Assembly: GCF_029931775.1 (NCBI RefSeq)
Contig: NC_079325.1
Coordinates: 52,436,286-52,500,285 of the forward strand
Origin: Euleptes europaea
Lineage: Eukaryota; Chordata; Lepidosauria; Squamata; Sphaerodactylidae
Length of the DNA: 64,000 bases
Direction of reading: 5' to 3'
Shown piece after piece: positions 1 to 32,275 of the stretch (its first letter is position 1; each line of letters opens with the position of its first letter). Below the pieces are notes generated by a model. It did no database searches, was not told the DNA's origin, and saw nothing but the letters and a program-made list of their open reading frames with translations. Position numbers and translations under genes: made by a program.

Positions 1-200
1 GGATAACCTAATCTCGTCGCATCTCAGAAGCTAAGGAGGGTGAGCCCTGGTTAGTACTTGGATGGGAGACCACCAAGGAATGCCAGGGTTGTTGTGCAGA
101 GGAAGTCAATGGCAAACCACCTCTGCTCCTCTTTTGCCTTGAAAACTCTACTGGGTTGCCATAAGTCAGCTGTGACTTGATGGCACTTTACATTCACATT
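1..200 (+). repeat. 5S-rRNA-derived SINE (5S-Sauria type), 5' cut by window edge
   Basis: The sequence follows the 5S rRNA internal promoter region (AGAAGCTAAG, then TTGGATGGGAGACCACCAAGG) and ends in a BovB-like tail (gccataagtcagctgtgacttgatggcac). The same family recurs about ten times in the window. It is a retroposed SINE, not a functional 5S gene, because the tail is non-ribosomal and the 5S body is diverged. Confidence 0.85.
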
Positions 201-271
201 GGGCAGTAGCCTAATCTATCTCTGTAATCTGCTAGTTCCTCAGAATTCTCAGTTTTAAAAAAAGTCTCTAG

Positions 272-380
272 TCCTTTTGATTGTGAAAATGAGGGAGAAT
301 TCCCTAATTGTCTTTCCACCGGAGAAGGAGGCCCTTCAGGTCTCTGTGCATGAAACCATTAGGGCCAGATTTCTGGCCAA
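272..380 (+). other. possible lone coding exon, unassigned
   Basis: A stop-free 109-bp stretch lies between an AG (tctctag) and a good donor (GTAAGT). It would encode a peptide including ENSLIVFPPEKEALQVSV. I do not recognise it. The acceptor has a poor pyrimidine tract, and the frame stops inside the donor, so it could equally be a C-terminus or chance. The rest of 201-487 shows nothing identifiable. Confidence 0.2.
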
Positions 381-487
381 GTAAGTGCTTGGAGTGGCTC
401 AGTGAGGAGGATGCCATTCCACTACAGGGGCTCAGTTTGCTCCCAGGCACACCACGGTAGGGGAGGTGACAGGCATCCTGGGGCCGC

Positions 488-869
488 TGTCAGGATCAGG
501 CGTCTGTCCCTAGCATCCCATAAGCAAACTCATCCAGACAGGTAGATCTGAAGCAGTAAGACTTTATGGGGAGCAAAAGGCAGATTTAAGAGCTGACTGC
601 CCACGGGCAATTGAGGCTGGTAATGTTGAAACATAGGCAGGTTACATGTTTAAAAGCACTACAGGCTGTGAAGGTAAACATGGCTAAACAACCTCAAGAT
701 AAGCGATTCCCAGGAAGGAAAACTAAACATTAGCGCAGCTGTGGAAAACAGGACGAGCGAAACTGTACACAGAGTTTTCAGGCATGAGAACCAAGGACTT
801 GACATGAGTAGGCCAGTTTCTGGCTACACGTCAAGAGCCTTTACTCCTGCTAACAGCAAAGGCCTGACA
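488..869 (-). repeat. 3' LTR of the Gypsy element
   Basis: This is a direct repeat of 4711-5091, bounded by TGTCAGG and CCTGACA. A 26-bp segment inside it (804-829) is in the opposite orientation to the same segment in the other LTR. Confidence 0.92.
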
Positions 870-3800
870 TTCTGCTCCCCCTAAGGCCCCCCTCCCTCCC
901 AGCAATCGGGCGAGGTTTCTGGGGGTAAGCATCGTGAAACTGGTGAACCAGACGGGGGGGGCAGTCACATGGTGTTCAGCCACCCACTCATCATGACCAG
1001 GACCCAAGTGCTTCCAGCGAACCAGATAGTAGAGCACCTTGCCGCGGATCCGGGAATCTAGGATCTTAGAAACTTCGAGATGTATCTCCCACCCTCCCAC
1101 ACACACACCACCAACACTGGGTGCTCGGGAGCAGGACCGGGGTGCCATTCTGGTGCGGGCACATATTTCTTTAGCAAACTGACATGAAACACTGGATGGA
1201 TGCCCCTCAGGGACTTCGGAAGGCTGAATTCCACTGTGACTTCATTAATGAGCCATGAGACTGGGAAAGGCCCCACATACTTCTCACTGAGTTTCTTACA
1301 TGGGTGTAGGAAGCGGAGGTTTTTTGTGGACAGATATACCTTGATATTCCACCCCGGAGAATGGTGTTTGTCCGCTTGTGCTTTGTATTTGTGCTTGGCC
1401 CGCTCTAAATTCTTTTGCAACCAGGGCCAAGTGTTTTGTACTACGTTCACCCAGTCGGCCACCTCAGTGTCAGCCCCCTCCCCCGAAAGATCCACATTAC
1501 CAAAGGGTTTGAAGTCTTTACCATATATCACCTGGAACGGGCTGAAACCTGTGGACTGTTGGGAGGCATTATTATAGGCATACTCGGCAAAAGGCAAAAG
1601 ATCCACTGCTCAGGAGTAAACAACGAGTCTGTGGGATGATCCACCTTGCTCTGATACTGGGGGAGTTGAGAAAGCGCATCTGCCAACTGATTCTGCTTGC
1701 CGGGCATATGCCTTAAAACAAAACGGAACTTAGAAAAGAATTTGGCCTAACGCACCTTCTTTGCCGTGAGTTTGCGCATTCCCTTTAAAGCCTCTAAATT
1801 TTTATGGTCCGTCCACACTTCAAACGGGATGTCGACCCCCTCTAGGAAATATCTCCACACCGTGAGAGCACATTTAACTGCAGCCGCCTCCTTTTCCCAA
1901 ATGGGCCAGTTCAATTCTGACTGCGAAAACATTTTAGAAAAATACGCACAGGGTTGAAGCTGCCCCACTTCCTCCACTTGCATTAGTGCTCCCCGCATCA
2001 CTACATCAGAAGCATCCATTTGAACAATTAAAGGTTTCTCTCAGTCTGAGCCTATACTCAATAGGCTCAGAAGTGAACAGATTTTTCAGAGTATCAAAAG
2101 CTCGCTGACATTCTGGCATCCAATTAAACTGGGAGGAAGGCAGAGTCACCGAACTCCCCTTCCCTTTCATTTTTAACAAGTCCGTTATGGGTAACGCCAC
2201 TTGCGCAAAATTGTTGAGAAACCCTCTGTAAAAATTGGCGAACCCTAGGAACTGCTGTAACTGTTTGCCTGTAGCTGGCGGCTCCCACTCCAACACCCCC
2301 CTCGCTTTCTCAGGATCCATGGCCAGACCCTTGTGCGAAATCACGTACCCCAAAAAGGTCAGTTTATCTTGATGAAACTCACATTTGGACAACTTTGCAA
2401 ACAATTGATTGTCCTGGAGGCGTCTCAGTACCTCTTTGACTAATTTCACATGCTCCTCATAAGTTTTTGAATAAATCAAAATGTCATCTAAATACACAAT
2501 CACCCCTTTGAAAAGTAAGTCATGTAACACCTTGTTAATCATTTGCATGAAGACACTAGGAGCTCCACTAAGACCGAAGGGCATAACCAGGTATTCAAAC
2601 ATTCCAAAGCAACTAGAGAAGGCTGTCTTCCATTCATCTCCACTCCGTATTCTAATGCAATAATATGCCTCAACCAGGTCCAATTTGGTAAAGATGTGAC
2701 CTTCCTTCAGTTGGCTGAGCAGATCTGGAATCAATGGAAGGGGGTAGGCATTAGTCAGGGTGACTGCATTGAGTCTGCAAAAATCAATACATAAGCGAAG
2801 ATCTCCTGTTTTCTTCCACACAAAAAAGGAGGGAGCGGAGCAAGGCGCCAGCGAGGGTCGGATGAAACTGCGGGCTATATTTTTTTCCAAAAATTCCCAC
2901 AACACCAACTTCTCCTTTGGACTCATGGGATAAACCTTTCCCTTCGGTAGTTTGCCCTTCCCCATCAGCTCAATGGCACAGTCTGTCTTTTGGTGAGGAG
3001 GTAGAACATCACACTCCTCGTTAAACTAATCTGCAAACTGGGCGTACTCTTCAGGTAGTTGGGGGGGTATAGGATCCCAACTCCTCGAAGCCATGGCAGC
3101 ACACCCCCAGACGGCCACCTCCCTCCGGTGGTGGTCACACTGCGGCTGGGCGAAGGTAATAGTCCTGGCCACCCAATCTATGGTGGGACCGTGTCCTTGT
3201 AACCAATTTGCTCCAAGTACCACTGGATGCTAGGAACTATTGTAAAATGGATCTGCTCCCAATGAATCCTGACTCCCAACGCTACTCGGCCTGTGCGCCG
3301 GTTAACGGGTACCCCCTAAAGTCACTGCCATCCATTTGAGTAAAGTGGATGGCTTGAGGCAAGTCCACCGCTTTCACTTTTAAAGCTTTAAAAGTCTCCT
3401 CACTGATCAAAGTTCGTGTGCACCCCGAGTCAACTAAAGCCTCCACCGAAAACTCCCATATCGCTCACCATCACTGGAGCTCCCCACTCTTGTTTGGAAG
3501 CAGTCTGCTGCGGAGCCCCGGTTACAGCAGACCTGGGACGTTTTTTGGCTGGCGGTTCCAAGCCTCCTCCCCCTCCAAGGCTGACAAGCTGTCCTGGCTT
3601 GACACTGGCACATTTGTAATCCGCGATCCTGTTGGATCGAGTTGTGTAGTACTCCGTTCCCCTGGGCTGGTCGGTGCGAGGTTGAGAGTGGTGGGTCCTC
3701 GCCTTCTGGGAGCCACACTCCTCCGATGATCTTTGCCTCCAGTCTGCGACGCCTCCTCCTTGGCCGGGGGCCCCTCAGGACGAGAAGGGCAAGTGGCAGC

Positions 3801-4710
3801 AAAATGGCCCATTCCGCCACAAACCAGGCAAGCCCTGCTCTGAAACCACTTCGCTCTCTCCATTGTTGGAGCGGCCGTCCTCCCCGTCGGCCGGGAGCCC
3901 CCTCTCAGAATTGCCCACTCCGGCCGCAGCCCTGATTCGCACTCTTTGCTTTGTTTAGATAGGTTCAGTAACTGCTAGCAGTTCTCAACTTCCACTGCAA
4001 GCTGGATCCCATCCTCGAGATCAGGGGGGGTCCCCTTGCATGAAAGCCCAGTGCAGTACCTCCAAATTCAGGCCTTCACGGAAATACTGCATGCGTGAAG
4101 CTTCACTCCAGTCCACAACCTTACTGGCTAGTAGTTGGAATTCGCTTGCAAACTGCATCACCGACCTGGATCCATGGCAAAGCTGCAGCAGCGCCGTCTT
4201 GGCCCGCTCGCTTTGGTGTGGATCCTCAAAGCACCATCTGAGGGCAAACATTAAGTCATCAAGGGTTCGGAGCGCACGGACCCACAAATCATACTGTTGG
4301 ACCATCCAGCTTGGCACTTCCCCTTCTAGCAGCGAAGCCATGTACCATACCCGGCTCTCCTCCGACTGAAAGGCGGTCCCCTGCTCCCTCATGAAACCGT
4401 CCACCTGGATCAAAAAATTGGGGAGCTTATCTCCAGAGCCGTCGAAGGACGCCCATAACTCTCTCCGGAAAGCAGGCGGCTGGGGTTGAGGCGGCGGAGG
4501 TGGCGGGAGTACGGGCGCTTGCAGTGGCAGAGGTTGTTGGGGGCCTCCTCTGGTTTCTCCAGTGGTTCCTCGTCCGGTACCTTGGGCTCTACCGGGTCTT
4601 GGTCAGGAATCAGTAGTATCATGGTATTGGGCACTTTGGTGTCCGGAGCTTCACCCATGGTGTTGGGGAGAACACGGCACCACAGCCCAAAAACGCCATT
4701 ACCAGCCTAA

Positions 4711-5091
4711 TGTCAGGATCAGGCATCTGTCCCTAGCATCCCATAAGCAAACTCATCCAGACAGGTAGATCTGAAGAAGTAAGACTTTATTGGGAGCAAA
4801 AGGCAGATTTAAGAGCTGACTGCCCATGGGCAGGGGAGGCTGGTAATGGCGAAACATAGGCAGGTTACATGTTTAAAAGCACTACAGGCTGTGAAGGTAA
4901 ACATGGCTAAGCAACCCCAAAATAAGCGATTCCCAGGAAGGAAGACTAAACATTAGAGCAGCTGTAGAAAACAGGACAAGCGAAACTGTACACAGAGTTT
5001 ACAGGCATGAGAACCAAGGACTTGACGTGTAGCCAGAAACTGGCCTACTCATGTCAAGAGCCTTTACTCCTGCTAACAGCAAAGCCTGACA
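4711..5091 (-). repeat. 5' LTR of the Gypsy element
   Basis: This is a direct repeat of 488-869 and is the upstream LTR for the minus-strand element. The segment 5027-5052 is the exact reverse complement of 804-829. Confidence 0.92.
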
Positions 5092-5289
5092 GCCACCCCA
5101 CCACCAGGGATAGATTTGGGCGTGCGCAGCAGGGTTCAGGCAAGAATACTTCAGACTAGTACTGGTCTCTGCCCTGGGTTCTCTGACTTCCAGATTAAGA
5201 GGCACACTCTGAACAGACAGTCATGCAGAAGCACCAGGGGCAGGTTCTCTTGCTGAGGAGGGATACTGAGGAGGGATACTTTTTGGGGT

Positions 5290-5508
5290 GAACACGTGAA
5301 GCTGCCTTCTACTGAATCAGACCCCCTTTGGTCCATCCAGGTCAGTATTGTCTGCTCAGACCGGCAGCGGCTCTCCAGGGTCTCAGGCAGAGGTCTTTCA
5401 CATCACCTACTTCCCTAGTCCCTTTCACTGGAGATGCTGGGGATTGAACCTGGGACCTTCTGTGTGCCAAGCAGAGGCTTTACCAGCTGAGCTACAGCCC
5501 CTCCCCAC
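5290..5508 (-). repeat. tRNA-derived SINE (GGGGCTGTAGCTCAG family)
   Basis: Read on the minus strand it starts with an A-box-like region (GGGGCTGTAGCTCAGCTGG) and a B-box-like GGTTCAATCCCC. It ends with the family body 'gtctgattcagtagaaggcagcttcacgtgt'. Other copies lie near 21100, 41925, 54640, 57105, 62665, 63135 and 63355. Confidence 0.8.
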
Positions 5509-5765
5509 AGAATGAACTGTGCCTTCACTTTTAATTCAGATAACAAAGCGGACCTCAGGAGGTCAAGGAACACCGTTCTCACCAGATTCTGCCCCTGCCA
5601 GAAAGGCCTGTACAACTCAAGGGCTCCTGTTCCCATATCCCAAGAATGCAGTGTTGACCTCAGGCCCAAGTTTGACTTCTGCCGGCTTCCCATTCTCGAC
5701 TTAAACAGTGCAGCGGCTTTGGAACCATTTTATAGAGCAGTTTTTACACAGGCCTTTAAAATCCT

Positions 5766-5771
5766 TTTATT
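5766..5771 (-). promoter_or_regulatory. AATAAA polyadenylation signal of CFAP157 (inferred)
   Basis: A perfect AATAAA on the minus strand begins only about 17 nt after the inferred stop codon, which implies a very short 3' UTR with cleavage near 5740-5755. Confidence 0.55.
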
Positions 5772-5788
5772 AAAAAAAACAAAAACCC

Positions 5789-27107
<21,319 letters not shown>

Positions 27108-27297
27108 TGTGGCCTAGCCCGGAGTCAAGAGGTTGGGATGGGGAAGGGAGGAAAGAGAAGAGAGCAGAGCCCTTTAAGTCAGAATGGATGTGCCGTAGCT
27201 AGGATGGAGGAAATGTACATAGCAACAGAGGGAAAGGGGTGTGTGTTTGTGGAATGGAAGCTTTAAAGGGCCAGGCATCGACCCAAGATACGGCTTG

Positions 27298-27515
27298 CTT
27301 GGAACAGTTGGAAGGGGCCGTAGAGGCCATCTAGTCCAACCCCCTGCTTGATGCAGAATCAGCCTAGAGCATCCCTGACAAGTGCTTGTCCAGCCTCTGC
27401 TTAAAGACTGCCAGTGGGGGGGAGCTCACCACCTCCCTCGGGAGCTGATGCCACTGTCAAACAACTCTGACTGTAAAAAAGTGTTTCCTAATATCCAGCC
27501 AGAACCTTTCGATCC
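27298..27515 (-). repeat. CR1 3' end, minus strand
   Basis: It contains 'gttggaaggggccgtagaggccatctagtccaaccccctgcttgatgcag', the reverse complement of a standard CR1 3' region. Confidence 0.8.
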
Positions 27516-27524
27516 ACGATTAAA

Positions 27525-27712
27525 ACCCAAGCTAAGCAGGGTCAGCCCTGGTTAGTCTTTGGATGGGAGACCACCAAGGAAGTCCAGGGTTGCGGTGCGG
27601 AGGAAGGCGCTGGCAAACCACCTCTGTTCGTCTCTTGCCATGAAAACCCCAAAATGAGTAGCCATAAGTCGGCTGCGACTCGAAGGCCCTTTACACACAC
27701 ACACTGTGAGTC
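27525..27712 (+). repeat. 5S-derived SINE
   Basis: It contains AAGCTAAGCAGGGTCAGCCCTGG, then TTGGATGGGAGACC and a BovB-like tail with (CA)n. Confidence 0.85.
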
Positions 27713-27780
27713 CTATTCTCTGCTGCTGCTTCTATTTCTGGTGTTCTTTGCCTAGCCTGACATGTTGCTTTTCTCTATGG

Positions 27781-28373
27781 CAGGGATGGGGAACCTCAGG
27801 CCCGGGGGCCATATGGGGCCCCCCGAGGACATTTTTTGTGGCCCTCGGGAGGTCTGGGGCCCTACCGTGGAGGCGGGGTGCAGGGCGGCCCTCCCCGAGG
27901 GTGTTCCTGGGGCCACGGCTTACAGGGGCACTGCAGCGCCCCTTGACCTCCTCTCGCCGACTATCGGCTGTTGGTCAGCGAGAGGAGAGGGGAGGGACGC
28001 GTCCCCCAAGGCTGCCCCTACAGCTGTGGTGTGCAGGAACGCCACGGCACATTGTAAGCCCCTCTCACTGCTGTTGAGCAGCGAAAGGGAGGCGGGGGGG
28101 GGGGGAAGAGGCTGGCGGCTCCCAGCGGCAGAGCATGCATGCAGGAGCCGATTGGGCTTCGGGGGGGCCTTTTGTGGACTCTGGGGGGGAGGGCATGGAG
28201 ACTGGGGTCTGGTCGCGGGGCTCCGTGTGCCGCCAGGTGTGTGTGTGGGCGGGGAGGCTGGGGCCCAGTCGTGTGGGGCTGGCGTGCGCGGGTGTGTATG
28301 CGGGGGGGAAACTTGTCTCTTTTCTTCCTCTTTTTCTGTCACTCTTTCTCCTTTCCCTCTTTCTCCCTCTTTT

Positions 28374-28441
<68 letters not shown>

Positions 28442-28798
28442 TTTCTTTCTTTCTTTCTTTCCCTCCGTCCTTTTCTTTCTTTCCCTCCGTCCTTTTCTTT
28501 CTTTCTCCCCCTCTCTCCATTTCTTCCTTCCTTTCTCTCGACTGAGTGCTGCGCCCCACTGGCGTCTTGTTTGCTCGGGCCCGCCACTGGCTGCCCTCCC
28601 GCCTGGGAGGGGGAAGCGGGGGTGCCCTGTAGGCCTTCTCTGTGTGGCCTCCCCTGGGGTTGCCAACCTCCAGGTGGTGGCTGGCAACCTGGCAACCCTA
28701 GCCTCCCCCCCCCCCGGAGATCCACACCTGGTATGGCCCCTGAATGATGTTATAAATGTGCAAATGGCCCTTGGCAGGAAAAAGGTTCCCCACCCCTG
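27781..28798 (+). mobile_element. 1-kb non-autonomous hAT element (CAGGGATGGGGAACC TIR)
   Basis: TIRs CAGGGATGGGGAACC and GGTTCCCCACCCCTG are flanked by perfect 8-bp duplications CTCTATGG (27773-27780 and 28799-28806). The GC-rich body carries an expanded TTTC run and a shrunken MITE remnant near 28655-28700. The long open frames across it are compositional. Confidence 0.92.
28362..28505 (+). repeat. (TTTC)n microsatellite
   Basis: It is about 20 units, followed by impure CCTTTTCTTTCTTTCCCTCCGT repeats, inside the hAT element. Confidence 0.95.
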
Positions 28799-29164
28799 CT
28801 CTATGGAAAGGTGCTACTGTTGCACGGAAGAGCATTTTAATCACAGGAGCCCCCAACTGCAGTTTGACAGCAGCACAGCCAAGATGCAGGTGGTTCACTT
28901 CAGTGAGATGCAGGTCTCTAGCCCTGCATTACATCAAAAGAGACAGAAGCCTTCGGAGTAAAGGAAACCAGGAAAACCAAAAACAGAGCGGGAGAGTCAA
29001 CCAGCTTGCTATGAAACGGAAAGACTGCATGATGTAATCGTTTTGGGCAGTGGTTTTCAAACTTTCTGATGAAGCAGGATCCACTTCCAAGCTAACTGCT
29101 TTTCGGGACCCACGCGCCAAGGAACTCCGTGTTACTTTCCCCCCTCTTCAACATACAATGTGAG

Positions 29165-29351
29165 TAGGGTTGCCAACCTCCAGATACGAGCTGGAGATCT
29201 CCTGCTATTACAACTGATCAGCCAACGAAATGGCCTCTTTGGCAATTGGACTCTATGGCATTGAAGTCCCTCCCCTCCCCAAACCCCGCCCTCCTCAGGC
29301 TCCGCCCCAAAAAACCTCCCGCCAGTGGCAAAGAGGGAACTGGCAACCCTA
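29165..29351 (+). mobile_element. hAT-type MITE, complete
   Basis: It is flanked by perfect duplications AATGTGAG (29157-29164 and 29352-29359). Confidence 0.9.
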
Positions 29352-29394
29352 AATGTGAGAATCTGGCATCAAACACTGAACAAGAGGTTAATTC

Positions 29395-29530
29395 ACAGTG
29401 GGTAGCCATGTTAGTCTGTCTGCAGTAATAGAAAAGAGCAAGAGTCCAGTAGCACCTTAAAGACTAACAAAAATATTTTCTGGCAGGGTATGAGCTTTCA
29501 TGAGCCTCAGCTCACTTCTTCAAGAGGTTG
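29395..29530 (-). mobile_element. Hammerhead-like Penelope-type repeat fragment
   Basis: The minus strand reads TTGAAGA, a TGAGC/GCTCA hairpin and GAAAGC, then 'gttagtctttaaggtgctactggactc'. It is the same lineage as 9785-9880 and 51270-51440, with the first core base changed. Confidence 0.45.
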
Positions 29531-29766
29531 TATTTTATTTTTCTGTTTTTTAATATTTATAAAGATATCACATTCCTGGGCAGAACACGCCTTGACCAGG
29601 GTTCACGGCCAAAGAAAACCTAAATTGGCCATTGAGCTTCCCAGAATCTCTTCTCCCAACTTCTCCTGTTCTCCCTCCTGCCTCCTGGCCTTGCAACCCT
29701 CCAGCAAGAGAGTCCTGACCCACTTTTGGGTCCTCACCCACAGTCTGGCCACCACCACCTTATGGC

Positions 29767-29969
29767 TAGGGTTGCCAACCTCCAGGTGGCACCTGGAGAT
29801 CTCGCGCTATTACAATTGATCTCCAGAGATCAGTTCATCTGGAGGAAATGGCTGCTTTGGAGGGTGGACTCTATACCCTGCTGAGGTCCCTTCTCTCTCC
29901 AAACCCTGCCCTCCCCAGGCTCCACCCCCAAAACTCCAGGTATGTCCCTACCCAGAGCTGACAACCCTA
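29767..29969 (+). mobile_element. hAT-type MITE, complete
   Basis: It is flanked by perfect duplications CTTATGGC (29759-29766 and 29970-29977). Confidence 0.88.
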
Positions 29970-30649
29970 CTTATGGCAACCAGAGGGCTTTTTGTGCGAA
30001 CTGAATATCGCGTCTGGAATAACGCAGTTTGTGGGAGAGGGGATCCTTTTAATTGTTTGTATGTCTAATGGAAATAGTGACTTTTTAAAACTCTCTACCT
30101 CTCTGCTCCAAGGAGGGACTGATTCACACAGAGAGGCCGTACCACCATCTTCACAGAGGAATGATTTCATCTGATACTATTAGACCCAACAAGAGTTCAT
30201 AGTCCACATGGAATTGCTTACTGTATGTCAGTGAGTGATTAGTAGAAAGGGCAGACTCAAATGTACTTTCATTTACCACCTCTAGCTCATCCATTTGGAA
30301 TGAGCCCCTCTTTTCCTTCTAGGGTAACCAGATATGGGATTCGATGCGGCTCCCGTAACTTTTAAGAGGGCTGTAGAAAGGAAAATTTGACCAGATGCAA
30401 ATATTACTCTCGAGCTGCAGCAACCAGGAAATTATCTGCAGGAAGTTTCCCATCTGTGCATTTCTTTAACAGGGTCAGGTCCTGGGAATCCTACTTCTCA
30501 CGCCTATTTTTGCTTCCCCTGCCGCTCTGCACAAGCAAGTTCAGAAGAACAGCAGAAGTTGGGGGCCTATTGCCAGAGCAGTCAGAGGCAGCAACTTACT
30601 GTAACATGCTCTTTGTTGGAGGGGGGGGGAGGAAGAGGAAAAAGTAGAA

Positions 30650-30890
30650 GAAAATTGGTTTTTATACCCTGATTTTCTCTGCTTTGTAAGGAGGCTCAAA
30701 CCAGCTTACAATTGCCTTCCTCTCCCCACAACAGACACCTTGTGAGGTAGGTGGAGCTGAGAGTTCAGAGAGAACTGTGACTAACCCAAGGTCACCCAGC
30801 TGGCTTCATGTGTAGGAGTGGGGAAACCAACCCGGTTTACCAGATCAGAGTCCGCCGCTCTTAACCACTACACCATGCTGTGGTGACAAT
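30650..30890 (-). repeat. Sauria-type tRNA SINE, minus strand
   Basis: It runs from 'gaaaattggtttttataccctgatt' to 'cttaaccactacaccatgctgtgg', the reverse complement of the family. Confidence 0.85.
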
Positions 30891-30984
30891 GTGTGAAGAC
30901 AATATGGAAATTGCAACTGTCAGGAGCTAGCCTCTGGGAACATATCTCGCCTCTCTTAACACACCTTCTTTGACTGCCAGCTTC

Positions 30985-31262
30985 TTTCTGAGTTCAATTC
31001 GAGGTGCTGGTTATGACCTTTAAAGATTTCATGGCCTAGGACCCACATATCTAAAGGAGCATCCCATAAGTCCTTTGGCACCAGCTAGGCGGCCACTTTC
31101 TGGGTGCTTCCTCCCTAAAGGTGGGCCGCCTGGCATCAACAAGGGCCCATGCTTTCTCTGTGGTCACTCCCACTTTGTGGAACAGGCTCTCCACGGCGGG
31201 GAGCTGTCCTAGGCAACTTTCAGGAGCCACTGTAAGGCTGTTTTATTCACCAGTAGAAATTG
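30985..31262 (+). repeat. L2-like LINE 3' fragment
   Basis: The 'attcgaggtgctggttatgacctttaaag ... tttctctgtggtcactcccactttgtggaacaggctc' pattern is the degenerate C-terminal/3' region seen in reptile L2-like LINEs. The family call is from memory of such repeats. Confidence 0.5.
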
Positions 31263-31287
31263 CAGGGGCAGGAGGGGACATGTGGAA

Positions 31288-31468
31288 TGGTACCGCCTGA
31301 TCTCACCCAATCTCAGAAGCTAAGCAGGGTCAGTACTTGGATGGGAGACCACCAAGGAGAACCCTGCAGAAGAAGGCAATGGCAAATTACCTCTGCTTCT
31401 CACTCGCCTTGAAAGCCCCTTGCTGGGGTCATTGTAAGTCAGTTGTGACTTGTCAGCACATACGTACA
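31288..31468 (+). repeat. 5S-derived SINE
   Basis: It contains CAGAAGCTAAGCAGGGTCAG and TTGGATGGGAGACC, then a short BovB-like tail. Confidence 0.82.
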
Positions 31469-32029
31469 TATAAGTTGCCGGCATTTTATCAGGCTGGGGA
31501 AGGGAAATTGGGATATTATTGGAATTTGATGCTTCTAATTATGTACTGCAAGCCACCCTGAACCATGGGGAAAGGTGGGATAAAAATGTTTTAATAAATA
31601 CTTATAAACAAATACTAAATTCATATCTGAAAAATTGGCAAAAAATATATTAAAATTTTTGCACTTAATGTATGCTGTCCATCACTATCTCCCTCCCTGT
31701 CCTCCCTCCAAGCATGTAGCCCTTTCAGTAAGATTTTACTAGCGCGAGGAGGTCACGTGCCGGGTTCTTTAAAAACGGCTGTGGTTTTAAAGTGGCTTTT
31801 TAAACAAGACTAATTCTTTTTTTGCAAAGGGTTAACAATATTTTACAGACCCAAACTGAGTGTGAGTGGGGGAACAACTCACAACGGCAAAAGCCAAGGT
31901 TTCATTTCAAGAGTGTACGTTTCTAGACCTTGTGGAGGCAAGACCGCTCCAGCTAAAATGGGCCAGGCCCATACCACCATGGTTTGTTCCAAACAGCCTT
32001 TGGAGGATCCAGGTTCAGTCCCAACAGTG

Positions 32030-32275
32030 TGTGTCTGTGTGTTATGTGCCGTCAAGTCGCTTCTGATTTATGGCAATCCTATGAATTAATGGCCTCCAAA
32101 ATGTCCTGTTTTTAACAGCCTTGCTCGAGTATTGCAAATTGAGGGCTGTGGCTTCCTCTGTTGAATCAATCCATCTCATGCTGGTTATTTCCCGCTGCCT
32201 TCGACTTTTCCTAGCATGATTGTCTTTTCCAGTGAGTCATCTTCTCATGATCCCTGGTAGCACCAAGTTAATTCT
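32030..32275 (-). repeat. BovB-type LINE 3' fragment, minus strand
   Basis: The tail 'tgccgtcaagtcgcttctgatttatggcaatcc' is followed by upstream BovB-like sequence (ttgagggctgtggcttcctc). Confidence 0.6.

Larger units (their letters stand above)
488..5091 (-). mobile_element. Fossil Ty3/Gypsy LTR retrotransposon with chromodomain
   Basis: A minus-strand element is flanked by two LTRs of about 380 bp that begin TGTCAGG and end CCTGACA. Reading the minus strand, the parts run in order: gag-like region with a CCHC zinc knuckle, protease-like region, reverse transcriptase with a YLDD box, RNase H, the C-terminal part of integrase, and a chromodomain. A polypurine tract lies next to the inner edge of the 3' LTR. 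The flanks carry a near-match 5-bp target duplication (GCCGC/GCCAC). The LTRs look about 95 percent identical by eye, so the insertion is moderately young. The coding region is broken in several places (roughly half a dozen) and is a fossil. Chromodomain Gypsy elements of this kind are known from lizard genomes. Confidence 0.93.

Noticed and set aside
27762-28961. 399-codon plus-strand open frame
   Set aside because: It spans the hAT element and its TTTC array; the translation is low complexity (Ser/Phe/Leu runs), so it is compositional.
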